Position numbers and translations under genes: made by a program
The notes under the pieces: model-generated
What the model was told of the DNA's origin: nothing
Seen by the model: only the letters and a program-made list of their open reading frames with translations
The model's database searches: none
Part shown: piece after piece, positions 55,933 through 64,000 of the stretch
Position numbering within the stretch: the stretch's first letter is position 1
Layout: each line of letters opens with the position of its first letter
From: an uncultured Tenacibaculum sp.
Lineage (GTDB): Bacteria > Bacteroidota > Bacteroidia > Flavobacteriales > Flavobacteriaceae
NCBI GenBank assembly: GCA_947501615.1
Contig: CANMWK010000007.1
Coordinates: 186,001 to 250,000, forward strand
Length of the DNA stretch: 64,000 nucleotides
Direction: 5' to 3'

Positions 55933-56607
55933 TTAAGCTAATAGGGGAGAACCTTTATTGTGCTGATTTTTTATATAAGCTTCTGAAGAAGTATGTTCAG
56001 TATAAAAAGGAATACTGAAGGTTGAAATAATAGTTAAAATAATACTTTCTAAAATAGATCTACCTGATTGAAGAAAGTAAAAAAGATCACTTTTAGAATC
56101 TAAATCTTTTAAAGGATTTAAAAGAAGAGGTGCCGATTTTTTTTTAGTGAATAGTGTAGATAAAACTTTTAGCAATTCTGAAGTTTGCCAAGGTAATGCA
56201 GCAAATTCATCTTTTTGGAATTGTTGTTTACTTATTCCTATTAAGTATACACCTCCATCTATAGCCGGACCTAAAGTATTTCTTTGACGGATTAAATTTT
56301 CGTGAGCAATTAAAATATGTGCTGAATTTAATTCTGGACTATCATTACCTATGGTAATTACATGATCGTATCCTTGACTAAAAACAGTTTGAATTGCATT
56401 AGAAAAACGTTCTCCAAAAGAAGTTCCAATTTGATTATTTTCATCGAAAACAAGAATATCTAATCCTGTTTTTTGAGCTTCAGAAAGTGCTTTTTGATGC
56501 AAATGTTTGAATAAAAGTTGACCATTACGTATTTGCTTTTCTTTTACTTCTTTTTGAGAAGTATTCGAAAACAATAAAATGGCAGTATTGGTGCTTTTAT
56601 TTAACAT
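55933..56607 (-). CDS. DUF2064 / TIGR04282-like glycosyltransferase paralogue, diverged
   Basis: The 224-residue protein shares the C-terminal half of the nearby TIGR04282-type glycosyltransferase: VITIGNDSPELNSAHI matches the VAIIGSDLFDLTPDHI type, and GPAIDGGVYLIGI matches GPAEDGGYYLLAS. The N-terminal nucleotide-sugar loop (PxxGKVKTRL in the paralogue at 60481-61083) is replaced by SNTSQKEVKEKQI, so the binding site looks altered or lost. The C-terminal hydrophobic stretch (about 175-200) is extra. It lies apart from the arsenosugar cluster, beyond the TlpA-like gene. Confidence 0.8.
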   Translation of the reverse strand: MLNKSTNTAILLFSNTSQKEVKEKQIRNGQLLFKHLHQKALSEAQKTGLDILVFDENNQIGTSFGERFSNAIQTVFSQGYDHVITIGNDSPELNSAHILIAHENLIRQRNTLGPAIDGGVYLIGISKQQFQKDEFAALPWQTSELLKVLSTLFTKKKSAPLLLNPLKDLDSKSDLFYFLQSGRSILESIILTIISTFSIPFYTEHTSSEAYIKNQHNKGSPLLA

Positions 56608-56667
56608 TCCTTTTTATAAAGTGGAGTATATAGTCGATATAAATTACAATACATTACCGTATAAAAC

Positions 56668-56695
56668 AAAAAAACGACCGAAAAGGTCGTTTTTT
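56668..56695 (-). terminator. Intrinsic terminator of the TlpA-like gene
   Basis: ACGACC and GGTCGT form the core stem with a GAAAA loop, extended by A/T pairs, and seven Ts follow on the minus strand. It lies 25 bases after the stop codon at 56720. Confidence 0.85.
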
Positions 56696-56719
56696 AGTAG
56701 TAAATATGCTGTAATATTT

Positions 56720-58081
56720 TTAAATATTTAATTCATCAAATAATTCAATAAGTTTTTTATCTGATGGTCTAGGAGCGTAAGATTTTACAATATTCCCTTC
56801 TGGGTCAATTAAAATAAAATGAGGAATACCTTGTACTTGGTAATCTAAAACAAATTTCGATTGCCAATTTTTATCAGCCATTAATTGAATCCCTCCTAAT
56901 TTTTGATCTTGAATCATTTTTTTCCAAGTATCATGATCGGTTTCAGTGTCTATAGAAATACTTACAAATTCGATGTTTTTATCGCTGTATTTTTCTTCTA
57001 CTTTCTTTAAAAATGGAATTTCTGCTTTACATGGTTGACACCAAGTAGCCCAAAGATCAATATAAACATATTTACCTTTTAAGTCGGCTAAAGATGTAGT
57101 TCCTCCTGCATTATTTTCATAGTTTTCAAAAGTTGGAGAAGCTTTACCAACTGCTAATTTTTGAATTCCTTCAAATTGTTTTGTTAATCGTTCTTTTAAT
57201 GCTTCATCTTTTGAAATTCTCATAATGGCTTTATACAAAATTTCTGATTTAGGATTGCTTGCAGATATTTGAAAGGCCATTCCTTCTAAAAGGTTATTCT
57301 TTATGATTTCACTTTTGCTTGCTTCTATATAGTCAAAAGCAGCATCTTCATATGAGATGTTTTTATTTCTAGCATTTTCTCTTGCTGTTTTAGAGAAATA
57401 ATAACGAACAATACTTTTATAAGAGTTGTATTTTTTAAAATGATCTTCGTTATTCACATCTAGTTTCTCTAAGTTAAGAGGAAAAGTATCTGATACTTTA
57501 AATTCATTGTTTTTTGAAAAGTAACGATGCGCAGGTTGATAATTCGTTAAATGTGATAAATATTCATATTTTAAATTAACTTTTTCTTCTTTGGCAAAGT
57601 CACTGTCTAAATTTTCTAAAGATTTTTCTAATTCTTTGTTTACTGCTTCCATTTTAGCGATATAAGCAACTTCGTCAAGAGAATAGAGTTTGTCCATAGA
57701 TCCTGCTCTTTCTTTAATCAAGTATTTTTGAGCTAAAAAGTTATTGATATCATTTCCTTCTCCTGAATAGACAATACTTTCATCAAATTCTTTAGCGTCC
57801 ATTTGTAAAGAAAGATCATAACCATCTTTTAAATAAAAAGAAGAAGATTCTTTTCCATCACTAAAACGATGATGTCCATTTGCGTTAAAAATCGTATCCG
57901 TAAAAGATCCGTCGTCTGAGACTTTAATTGTTTTAACAAGTTCGTTTTTGTCGTTTAGAATAGATAATTCTTTACTGTTTTGATTTTTGATGTTTCCTTT
58001 AAAAAGAGCGTAATTAACTGTTTTTTCCTTACCGCATGAAGCTAAAGCTATAGCTGCGATACCAAAAATTAGCTTTTTCAT
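56720..58081 (-). CDS. TlpA-like thioredoxin-fold lipoprotein (DUF4369 type)
   Basis: The 453-residue lipoprotein (signal GIAAIALASC) has an N-terminal beta domain (about 25-110, DUF4369-like) and a helical middle. A C-terminal TlpA/ResA thioredoxin fold carries the active site WATWCQPCKAEIPFL (CxxC near 348-351) and the cis-proline VQGIPHFILID. It probably reduces disulfides in the periplasm. It lies between the DUF2064 gene and the arsenosugar cluster, each separated by terminators, so it has its own transcript. Confidence 0.9.
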   Translation of the reverse strand: MKKLIFGIAAIALASCGKEKTVNYALFKGNIKNQNSKELSILNDKNELVKTIKVSDDGSFTDTIFNANGHHRFSDGKESSSFYLKDGYDLSLQMDAKEFDESIVYSGEGNDINNFLAQKYLIKERAGSMDKLYSLDEVAYIAKMEAVNKELEKSLENLDSDFAKEEKVNLKYEYLSHLTNYQPAHRYFSKNNEFKVSDTFPLNLEKLDVNNEDHFKKYNSYKSIVRYYFSKTARENARNKNISYEDAAFDYIEASKSEIIKNNLLEGMAFQISASNPKSEILYKAIMRISKDEALKERLTKQFEGIQKLAVGKASPTFENYENNAGGTTSLADLKGKYVYIDLWATWCQPCKAEIPFLKKVEEKYSDKNIEFVSISIDTETDHDTWKKMIQDQKLGGIQLMADKNWQSKFVLDYQVQGIPHFILIDPEGNIVKSYAPRPSDKKLIELFDELNI

Positions 58082-58231
58082 AATTTTTAGATTTAAGTTG
58101 GTTTTTAGTATGAATTAAATATATGATTTTTTATCAAAAATAATATTGATTTCACATGGTGTTAAACAGGTTTTTAATCAAATTATTTTGTTTTTCTCTT
58201 TTTGATGCGAATTATTTAAATTTATAACAAC

Positions 58232-58262
58232 AAAAAAGCAACCTAAATAGGTCGCTTTTTTT
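58232..58262 (-). terminator. Terminator after arsM
   Basis: GCAACCTA pairs with TAGGTCGC (one A-C mismatch), flanked by A and T runs. It lies 23 bases after the arsM stop at 58285 and ends the leftward arsenosugar operon. Confidence 0.75.
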
Positions 58263-58284
58263 GATAGATTTATGTATTTAATTA

Positions 58285-59253
58285 TTAACAGCATCCACCT
58301 CCATCATAATGGAATGTAGATTCTGAAAAATAAATATCATCTCTTCCTAAAGCTTGTAAAGCAGCAGCTGTTTTATCACAAATCGCTAAAGGTTGATTTT
58401 GTAATAAAGTGTGTCCTTTACCATCATCGAAATACTCTTCTTCACCATAATAAATAGCAGCTTTTCCTGTAAATATACATGGGCCATCTTCTGGCATAGG
58501 ATCTTTTATTGCAGCTACTTCTATAGATTCAATATAAATCAGTTCATCAGTAGGATAGTTTTTTGGATCTAAAATTCTGTATGGTTTTCTGGCTCTAATT
58601 TCAATAGTACCGAAACCAGCGTCAGTTAATAGTTGCACATATTCAGCAATTGGTAAACTTCCGCTTAAACATAAAGCACGTAAACGTTCGTCGTTACGTA
58701 AAGTGTCATTCATGGGTTGTTCACAAGTTGGATCACTCATTACTAAACGTCCGTGAGGTTTTAATACACGATACATTTCAGCAATAGCTTTCTTTAAATC
58801 GTCTGCTTTAAAAATGTTGAATAAACAGTTTTGAGCAGCAACATCGATAGAATTATCTTCTACAGGCAAATTCATTGCATCACCTTTACGAAGATCAACA
58901 AATTCACTTTTAAACCAATCGTTTTGCTCTTCTGCTTCAATAAAGTTTTTTCGAGAAGCTTCTAACATTTCGTCTACTACATCTAAACCAATAACACCAT
59001 TTTTTTGACGAGAGAAGTAAGAGAATTGTAATAATTCCATTCCACCTCCAACACCAACGTATAATATTTTCGGACTATTGGTTAAATCTCTAGCATGCAC
59101 TGTTGAACCACAACCGTAGTTCATTTCTTGCATGATTTTAGGGATTTTTAATCCTGGTAATTCCCAAATTGGGTTAGTAGTACAACATAATCCTACATCT
59201 GGAGTTAATGCTGCTTCTTTATATACATCTTTTGTTGTTTCTAAATAACTCAT
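58285..59253 (-). CDS. arsM: Arsenosugar-pathway arsenite methyltransferase ArsM
   Basis: This 322-residue SAM-dependent methyltransferase has LYVGVGGGMELLQFSYFSRQ (SAM loop), IGLDVVDEML, and the arsenic-type cysteines: CC near residue 23 (VGLCCTTNP), C48 (MNYGCGS), DPTCEQP and a C-terminal GGGCC tail. The full arsenosugar type carries this N-terminal CC. It makes methylated arsenic from arsenite, the first step toward arsenosugars. The neighbours complete the pathway. Gene spacing to the DoxX gene is only 2 bases. Confidence 0.93.
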   Translation of the reverse strand: MSYLETTKDVYKEAALTPDVGLCCTTNPIWELPGLKIPKIMQEMNYGCGSTVHARDLTNSPKILYVGVGGGMELLQFSYFSRQKNGVIGLDVVDEMLEASRKNFIEAEEQNDWFKSEFVDLRKGDAMNLPVEDNSIDVAAQNCLFNIFKADDLKKAIAEMYRVLKPHGRLVMSDPTCEQPMNDTLRNDERLRALCLSGSLPIAEYVQLLTDAGFGTIEIRARKPYRILDPKNYPTDELIYIESIEVAAIKDPMPEDGPCIFTGKAAIYYGEEEYFDDGKGHTLLQNQPLAICDKTAAALQALGRDDIYFSESTFHYDGGGCC

Positions 59254-59255
59254 TC

Positions 59256-59669
59256 TTACTTGTCTTTTTTTATTAAAAAGTCTACAGAAAATTTATCAAG
59301 TTCTTTTGGTAATACTAATAAACTTACCAAAAGTATTGTTCTATACATTACATGAGATAAATCCCAAATAGGATCCTTTAAACCATGACCAAAAGTTACA
59401 ATAACTAAAACTAAAGCCAAGGCGTATAAGGCATAATCTCTTTTAAAACCGATCACTAACAAAAAGCCGCCGATGAATTCTGCTAAAGAAGTAAAGTAAG
59501 CAGAAAATAATAATAAGAAATCAGGTAGTAATTCACCATAACTAGATTGGAAGAAGTTTTTGTAAACATTATCCAATCCAAATTTGAATACTTTTCCGAA
59601 TCCTTGGAAAAAGAAAATGAATCCAAGAATTAATCTAATTGTTAAAACAGCTATTTGTTTGTTAAGCAT
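59256..59669 (-). CDS. DoxX-family membrane protein
   Basis: The 137-residue protein has four helices: IRLILGFIFFFQGFGKVF, LLLFSAYFTSLAEFIGGFLLVIGF, YALYALALVLVIVTFGHGL, and a last helix around YRTILLVSLLVLP. It belongs to the DoxX family. Members are often redox-linked, but the job in this cluster is not known. It overlaps the phosphorylase gene by one base and precedes arsM by 2, so it is part of the operon. Confidence 0.85.
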   Translation of the reverse strand: MLNKQIAVLTIRLILGFIFFFQGFGKVFKFGLDNVYKNFFQSSYGELLPDFLLLFSAYFTSLAEFIGGFLLVIGFKRDYALYALALVLVIVTFGHGLKDPIWDLSHVMYRTILLVSLLVLPKELDKFSVDFLIKKDK

Positions 59670-60484
59670 TATAGTTCTTTAATTAAATCTTTAAAAATAG
59701 CGACCAAATTAGGTTCTGCTTTTCCAGCAGTTGCGATAATATCAGCAATGTCTACTGGTTGTAAATTTTTAGGGTCGCACTCATCAGTTAAAACTGAAAT
59801 AGCACAACATGGAATATTTAATTGTTTAGCTACAATTACTTCAGGAACAGTACTCATACCTACAGCATCTGTTTCTAGTATTTGAAGCATTCTGTATTCT
59901 GCACGCGTTTCTAATTGCGGACCCAATACACTAGCATATACTCCTTCGTGTAGCGTTATGTCGTGTTTTTGAGCAATACCTTTCAGTAAATCATTTAATT
60001 TTTTTGAATAAGGTTCTAACATGTCCGCAAAAATGTTTCCGAATTCTTTGGCTTCACCAAAAGCTAAAGGAGATTGTCCTTGTAAATTAATATGATCTTC
60101 AATAAGCATTAATTCACCTTTATTGTATGATAAATTAATAGCTCCGGCTGCATTAGAAATTAATAAGTTTTCAATTCCTAATCCGTGCATCGTTCGAATT
60201 CCGTAGGTAACTTCCCATGGTGTATAACCTTCATATAAATGAAAGCGTCCAGACATTACAACCACTTTTTTACCAGCTAATTCTCCGTAGATTAATTTCC
60301 CCGAATGAAATTCTACTGTAGCCTCTGGGAAATTTGGAATATCACTATAAGGAATTTCTGTTTCTATTGTAATTTCATCTACTAATTTTCCTAAACCTGT
60401 ACCTAATACAATTCCAATTTTAGGATTTGTAATACCATTTTCTTTAAGGTAGTTTATAGTTTCTTGTAGCTGTTGTTTTTTCAT
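59669..60484 (-). CDS. Purine nucleoside phosphorylase (PNP, trimeric type)
   Basis: The 271-residue enzyme shows IGIVLGTGLGKLV (phosphate loop), VVMSGRFHLYEGY, NAAGAINLSYNKGELMLIEDHI, GVYASVLGPQLETRAEYRML and VGMSTVPEVIVAKQLNI. It cleaves purine nucleosides with phosphate. In this cluster it plausibly removes adenine from the dimethylarsinoyl-adenosine made by ArsM and ArsS (inference from pathway and gene position). It overlaps the glycosyltransferase gene by 4 bases. Confidence 0.93.
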   Translation of the reverse strand: MKKQQLQETINYLKENGITNPKIGIVLGTGLGKLVDEITIETEIPYSDIPNFPEATVEFHSGKLIYGELAGKKVVVMSGRFHLYEGYTPWEVTYGIRTMHGLGIENLLISNAAGAINLSYNKGELMLIEDHINLQGQSPLAFGEAKEFGNIFADMLEPYSKKLNDLLKGIAQKHDITLHEGVYASVLGPQLETRAEYRMLQILETDAVGMSTVPEVIVAKQLNIPCCAISVLTDECDPKNLQPVDIADIIATAGKAEPNLVAIFKDLIKEL

Positions 60485-61083
60485 AAGTTTAAAAATTGTT
60501 GAAACGCAGGGTGTTGTTGAATGTCTTCAATAACATCAACATCATTTAACATGGGTAATAAATGTACACTTTCTTTTTGTAAGTCTTGTAGTGTTTCTTG
60601 TCTTACAGTTGAGGTTCCCCAAGCTTTGTTTTGGAATATTTCAGGATACACTTTTTTACTGGCTAATAAATAATAACCACCATCTTCTGCTGGACCAATA
60701 ACAACATCGTTACGATCTAATTTTTCAAAGGTTTCATTAATGTGATCTGGAGTTAAATCGAATAAATCACTACCGATAATAGCAACCTTTTCATAACCGT
60801 TTTCAAAAGCTTCTGTAAATGCATTTTGCATACGTATACCTAAATCTTCTCCAGATTGTTGGTGTTTTGTATACGTTGTATCCCAAATATCGTTAGTTCT
60901 AATTTTTACAGAATAAAAAACAGCTTTATCACAAGATAAATGCTGCGTAACTTCTTTGGTTTTATTCAGTAAGAATTTATATATATCTAATGCTTTTTGA
61001 TCTCCTAGAGATTTTGCAAGCCTTGTTTTTACTTTACCCAATTCTGGGTTTCGCGTAAAAATCATCAGCAAATTTTTACTCAT
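60481..61083 (-). CDS. TIGR04282-type arsenosugar glycosyltransferase
   Basis: This 200-residue DUF2064-type protein has the nucleotide-sugar loop FTRNPELGKVKTRLAKSLG, the mid motif IIGSDLFDLTPDHI and the C-terminal GPAEDGGYYLLAS. It probably attaches the arsenic-carrying sugar to an aglycone. It overlaps the rhodanese gene by 8 bases and the phosphorylase by 4. A diverged paralogue lies at 55933-56607. Confidence 0.9.
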   Translation of the reverse strand: MSKNLLMIFTRNPELGKVKTRLAKSLGDQKALDIYKFLLNKTKEVTQHLSCDKAVFYSVKIRTNDIWDTTYTKHQQSGEDLGIRMQNAFTEAFENGYEKVAIIGSDLFDLTPDHINETFEKLDRNDVVIGPAEDGGYYLLASKKVYPEIFQNKAWGTSTVRQETLQDLQKESVHLLPMLNDVDVIEDIQQHPAFQQFLNL

Positions 61084-61576
61084 ATACTTTTATGCCCTTT
61101 TTTAACCACTTTCCCCATTCTTTATCAAAAGCATGTACTTTTTCTGTAGGCTTGTTATTTGTGTTAATTACAGTAAAGCCTTTGTTTTTCCATTCGAAAA
61201 TACCTCCGTATAAATTAAATACATTGGTAAATCCTTTTTTTTGAAGCTGTTCTGCGATGTCTTCAGAACGTACTCCGAGAGAGCAATATACTACTATTTT
61301 AGCATCTTTTTTATTTGCTAAAATTACATCTGTAGTTCTTTTTAAATCGAAATTTTGATAACCAACAAAGATTCCATTTTTAATACTGCTAACATCATAT
61401 TCTTTAGATTCTCGAGCATCTAATAGAATATAATCACTTTTTTCTTTTGATAACTCTTCAGCAGTAATGTATGGAACAGACTCAGTATTGTATTTTTTCA
61501 ACAGGTGTCTTAAACTACTTTGAGAAAAAGAACAAGTAACACTTAGTAGAACATATAATAAGACGATGTTTCTCAT
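61076..61576 (-). CDS. Rhodanese-like domain protein, exported
   Basis: The 166-residue protein has a signal peptide (VLLYVLLSVTCSFS) and a rhodanese domain (about 38-140: YILLDARESKEYDVSSI, VVYCSLGVRSEDIAEQL, NVFNLYGGIFEW). The active loop is C-S-L-G-V-R-S. It has a catalytic cysteine and is likely active. It is first of the tight five-gene set ending in arsM, and 60 bases separate it from arsS upstream. Confidence 0.88.
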   Translation of the reverse strand: MRNIVLLYVLLSVTCSFSQSSLRHLLKKYNTESVPYITAEELSKEKSDYILLDARESKEYDVSSIKNGIFVGYQNFDLKRTTDVILANKKDAKIVVYCSLGVRSEDIAEQLQKKGFTNVFNLYGGIFEWKNKGFTVINTNNKPTEKVHAFDKEWGKWLKKGIKVYE

Positions 61577-61613
61577 AGGTTATTATTTTTAATTCAAATC
61601 TCTTATTAATTTT

Positions 61614-61639
61614 GATTACTGATTACTGATTACTGATTA
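61614..61639. repeat. Tandem repeat of GATTACT (about 3.7 copies)
   Basis: Three full copies of the 7-base unit GATTACT and a partial fourth lie between the rhodanese start and the end of arsS, reaching into the arsS stop codon. Copy-number change here would alter the arsS-rhodanese spacing. Confidence 0.8.
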
Positions 61640-62689
61640 AGCTACAGTTCCTTGACAACTACTTCCTGCTCCAGCAGTACATCCGTAACAATGTTGATTG
61701 ATAATGATGTTTCTGTTTTGAAGTAATTCTTCGTTATATTCAGAAATGTGTTTTACTTTACTTGCTACTTTTAGATTCAACATTTGGTTGAAATCACAAT
61801 CATATAACCAACCATCCCAACTTATTGATAAAGTATTTGTACACATTACATTTTCTACAGCCATTGGATTATAAGCTTCAACTAAAGCATACATATAATC
61901 TTCATAATTTTCAGAAGCGATTAAATAATCTAAAAATCTACTGATTGGTAAATTTGTAATCGCAAATAAACTATTGAAAACAATGCCAAAATCTTCATGC
62001 AATGCTTTTTTGAAATCACTTTCTAAAGCTGCTTGATCTCCTGGTAAAAATGCTCCTGAAGGATTGTAAACTAAATCCAATTGAAGTCCAGAACCTTCTT
62101 TTCCGTATCCAACTTCATTTAGCATTTGAAGTGCTTTAATAGACTTGTCAAAAACACCATCACCTCTTTGTTTGTCTGTTTTTCCTCTTGTCCAGTGTGG
62201 CATAGAAGAGACAACATGAACATTATGTTTTTTGAAGAACTCTGGTAAATCGTAGTACTTTTTGTTGGCTCTAATAATTGTTAAGTTAGAACGAACGATA
62301 AAATCTTTGATTCCTGCTTTAGAAGCTTTTTCAACAAACCATCTGAAATTTGGATTCATTTCTGGCGCTCCACCAGTTAAATCTAACGTGTGAGCTCCAG
62401 TTTTTTTGATAACATCTAAGCATTGTTGCATAGTTTCAGTGGTCATGATTTCTTTTCTATCCGGACCAGCATCAACATGACAATGCGCACAAACTTGATT
62501 ACACATGTAACCTAAGTTTATTTGTAAAATTTCTAGCTTTTTTGGACGTAAAGGAAACTGATTTGTTTCCTTTATCTTATCTGCAAATGTTGGTAATTCA
62601 CCATTTTGAAATATTCCGTTAGATAATATTTCTAATTGGCGAGTAGTATTTGCCAAATCATTATTTCTAGCTAAGAGTGATTTTTTCAT
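61637..62689 (-). CDS. arsS: Arsenosugar-pathway radical SAM protein ArsS
   Basis: The 350-residue radical SAM enzyme has the cluster motif CNQVCAHC (CX3CX2C) near residue 58, the GG stretch TLDLTGGAPEMN and a C-terminal cluster-binding region (HCYGCTAGAGSSCQG). In arsenosugar pathways ArsS joins a 5'-deoxyadenosyl group to dimethylarsenic. The C-terminal part (DUF3641-like) is complete. It is separated from the operon by a tandem repeat and sits 75 bases before the next upstream gene. Confidence 0.93.
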   Translation of the reverse strand: MKKSLLARNNDLANTTRQLEILSNGIFQNGELPTFADKIKETNQFPLRPKKLEILQINLGYMCNQVCAHCHVDAGPDRKEIMTTETMQQCLDVIKKTGAHTLDLTGGAPEMNPNFRWFVEKASKAGIKDFIVRSNLTIIRANKKYYDLPEFFKKHNVHVVSSMPHWTRGKTDKQRGDGVFDKSIKALQMLNEVGYGKEGSGLQLDLVYNPSGAFLPGDQAALESDFKKALHEDFGIVFNSLFAITNLPISRFLDYLIASENYEDYMYALVEAYNPMAVENVMCTNTLSISWDGWLYDCDFNQMLNLKVASKVKHISEYNEELLQNRNIIINQHCYGCTAGAGSSCQGTVA

Positions 62690-62764
62690 CGAGTTTTAAT
62701 TGTGAATTAAAAATTATAAACGAAATCAAGTTCAATTCATAATTTAGAATAATTCATAGCATGA

Positions 62765-63100
62765 TTACATTTCAAGCTTATTCACTTTATTCATCATTTG
62801 CACACCATGTACTAAAGTAGCTCCGCTTTTTATAGCAGCTCCAACATGAATTGCTTCCATCATTTCTTCCTTAGTAATACCTCGTTGTAATCCATCTTTT
62901 GTATAAGCATCAATACAATAAGGACATTGCTCAGTGTGTGCAACAGCTAAAGCAATTAAGCTTTTTTCACGAGCAGTAAGTGCTCCTTCTTCAAAAACTT
63001 TTCCATAATAGTCGAAGAACTTGTTTCCAAGTTCTTCGCTCCATTCTGTGATTTTTCCAAACTTTCTTAAGTCTGAAGGGTCATAATATGTTTTAGACAT
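62765..63100 (-). CDS. Arsenosugar-associated peroxidase-like protein (CMD/AhpD fold)
   Basis: This 111-residue protein has the AhpD-type motif HTEQCPYCIDAYTKDGL (C-P-Y-C), ending in a helix (GATLVHGVQMMNK). It belongs to the carboxymuconolactone-decarboxylase-like group found next to arsS. It may reduce a peroxide or a disulfide. It is directly upstream of arsS in the transcript. Confidence 0.9.
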   Translation of the reverse strand: MSKTYYDPSDLRKFGKITEWSEELGNKFFDYYGKVFEEGALTAREKSLIALAVAHTEQCPYCIDAYTKDGLQRGITKEEMMEAIHVGAAIKSGATLVHGVQMMNKVNKLEM

Positions 63101-63135
63101 TGATAATTTCTTATGTATTTAGAAAACTAAAGATA

Positions 63136-63846
63136 CTATTTTCCGTTTAAATTCCAGTTGTATGGTAAATAGTGGATTTTAGCATTATCATTTACTTTTT
63201 CGTCTGCATATTTATTGATATAATCGATTACAGATCCGTCTTTTGAAAAATCACCTTTAAACCAGTTAAATATTTCTGAAATATGAACCATTTTCTTCTT
63301 GTTTAACTTGTTTCTTTTAGGGTCATTTATAAATTGCTTCATTAAAATCTCTAACTCAGCATCTATATTTTCTGAAGTAAAGGCTTTGTTGTGTAATTTA
63401 GGACAAGAACCTGAAGCACAGTTTACACCAACATGAATTCTTGGATCGAATAATTTTTTTCTTAAAATTTTATGTTCAATATGATCTAAAGTATAAGTTT
63501 TGCCACCAACTTTAGCAAAAGGTATTTTCCAAGCAGTTTTACCTTTCTTTTTAATTTTGGTAATACTTTTAATAGGGTAATTTTCTAAAATTAATTTTAT
63601 AGTGTAAGCGTTGTAAGCATTAGTCCAAAACGCTTTTTGTTTATTTTTTGACCAACTGCTACTAGGACTAGTTGTATTTAAATAAGTTAAGTAAGTATCT
63701 AAAGTAGCTTCGTCTTGTTTGAAGGCTTTGTAATTTACGTTCCCTTTTTTGTCAACATGCTTTTGTAATAAACTATTAAATGTTGAAGTTTGAGCCGTAA
63801 CGTTTGCAAATATAAATATTGATAGGATAAAAATAATTTTCTTCAT
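63136..63846 (-). CDS. DUF547 exported protein
   Basis: The 236-residue protein has a signal peptide (ILSIFIFANVTAQ) and the DUF547 motifs KAFWTNAYNAYTIKLILENYPI, DPRIHVGVNCASGSCPKL and IFNWFKGDF. A conserved Cys/His pair of a papain-like fold is visible (C-A-S-G-S-C region). Function is unknown. It is 35 bases upstream of the peroxidase-like gene and probably in the same leftward transcript. Confidence 0.88.
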   Translation of the reverse strand: MKKIIFILSIFIFANVTAQTSTFNSLLQKHVDKKGNVNYKAFKQDEATLDTYLTYLNTTSPSSSWSKNKQKAFWTNAYNAYTIKLILENYPIKSITKIKKKGKTAWKIPFAKVGGKTYTLDHIEHKILRKKLFDPRIHVGVNCASGSCPKLHNKAFTSENIDAELEILMKQFINDPKRNKLNKKKMVHISEIFNWFKGDFSKDGSVIDYINKYADEKVNDNAKIHYLPYNWNLNGK

Positions 63847-63934
63847 AATAATAATGATTTTTATGTATAGACGGATGTTTTACATGAACTTTACAAAGAG
63901 TATTCCAAAAAGATAATATTTTTTTATTAAGAAT

Positions 63935-64000
63935 AAAAAAACCCACTCAAAGATTGAGTGGGAAAATTGCTATGAAAAAGAAAAAGTGTCCATAAACGTC
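63935..64000 (-). ncRNA. Small-RNA candidate, copy 2 (5' end beyond window)
   Basis: Read leftward from 64000, this stretch has GGACAC, then the core CTTTTTCATAGCAATTTT, then CCCACTCAA / TTGAGTGGG (63942-63962) and a T-run. It matches copy 1 (38360-38430) base for base over the core and the terminator stem; the loop differs (TCT against ATT). In copy 1 the equivalent of GGACAC is AACCAC, which pairs in a 5' hairpin. Here the left arm would lie outside the window. Confidence 0.65.

Noticed and set aside
1..64000. Search for tRNA, rRNA, CRISPR, insertion sequences and prophage genes
   Set aside because: No cloverleaf-like gaps, repeat-spacer arrays, transposases or integrases were seen; nearly all sequence is in normal genes with short gaps.

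Overview
The window is chromosomal DNA of a marine-type flavobacterium (Bacteroidota, class Flavobacteriia). The evidence is AT-rich sequence, promoters of the Bacteroidota type (TAnnTTTG at -7), a SusC/SusD pair, SprA of the type IX secretion system, TonB paralogues, an MaeB-type malic enzyme next to ruvA and sprA, and DUF5686, AsmA-like and TlpA lipoprotein families. I cannot name the genus from sequence alone. No tRNA, rRNA, CRISPR array, phage gene or insertion sequence was seen.

Layout. 1-4966: end of a DUF5686 protein, an AsmA-like protein and queG. 5009-25415: a sugar locus. galT and galK run leftward. Divergent from them are a Nudix-type regulator and a GntR-type regulator, followed by one long rightward operon: SusC, SusD, an FG-GAP/ASPIC-UnbV lipoprotein, a GH36 alpha-galactosidase without signal peptide, a vSGLT-like sodium/sugar symporter, a glycerol kinase fused to a glycerol-3-phosphate dehydrogenase, and a vanadium-haloperoxidase-family lipoprotein. 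25548-38149: housekeeping genes maeB, ruvA, sprA, gcvH, a VanZ-like gene and two TonB genes. 38326-38430: a small-RNA candidate with its own promoter and terminator; a second copy lies at the right edge. 38364-45378: a leftward six-gene operon with an FAD oxidoreductase, a membrane Fe-S protein, a MORN-like protein and three glycosyltransferases, one of them resembling a mannan synthase. 45536-49456: a rightward set with an outer-membrane protein, a GH113-like glycosidase, a lipoprotein and a POTRA/beta-barrel protein. 49496-58081: sterol-desaturase-like, DUF4437, DUF5009, TonB receptor, DUF2064 and TlpA-like genes. 58285-63100: an arsenosugar biosynthesis cluster (arsM, DoxX, purine nucleoside phosphorylase, TIGR04282 glycosyltransferase, rhodanese, arsS, peroxidase-like), followed by a DUF547 gene.

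Main idea. The sugar locus encodes steps for both halves of an alpha-galactosyl-glycerol: outer-membrane uptake by SusCD, inner-membrane uptake by the symporter, cytoplasmic alpha-galactosidase, galactose to GalK and GalT, and glycerol to a fused GlpK-GlpD. No glycerol facilitator is present, which fits glycerol being released inside the cell. The simplest substrate is floridoside (2-O-alpha-D-galactosylglycerol) or isofloridoside, the main soluble carbohydrates of red algae. This is inference from gene content; no enzyme specificity can be read directly.

The second highlight is the two-copy small-RNA family: a near-perfect promoter in copy 1, a 5' hairpin, a conserved single-stranded core and an intrinsic terminator. 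The 3' end of a glycosyltransferase gene runs antisense into copy 1.
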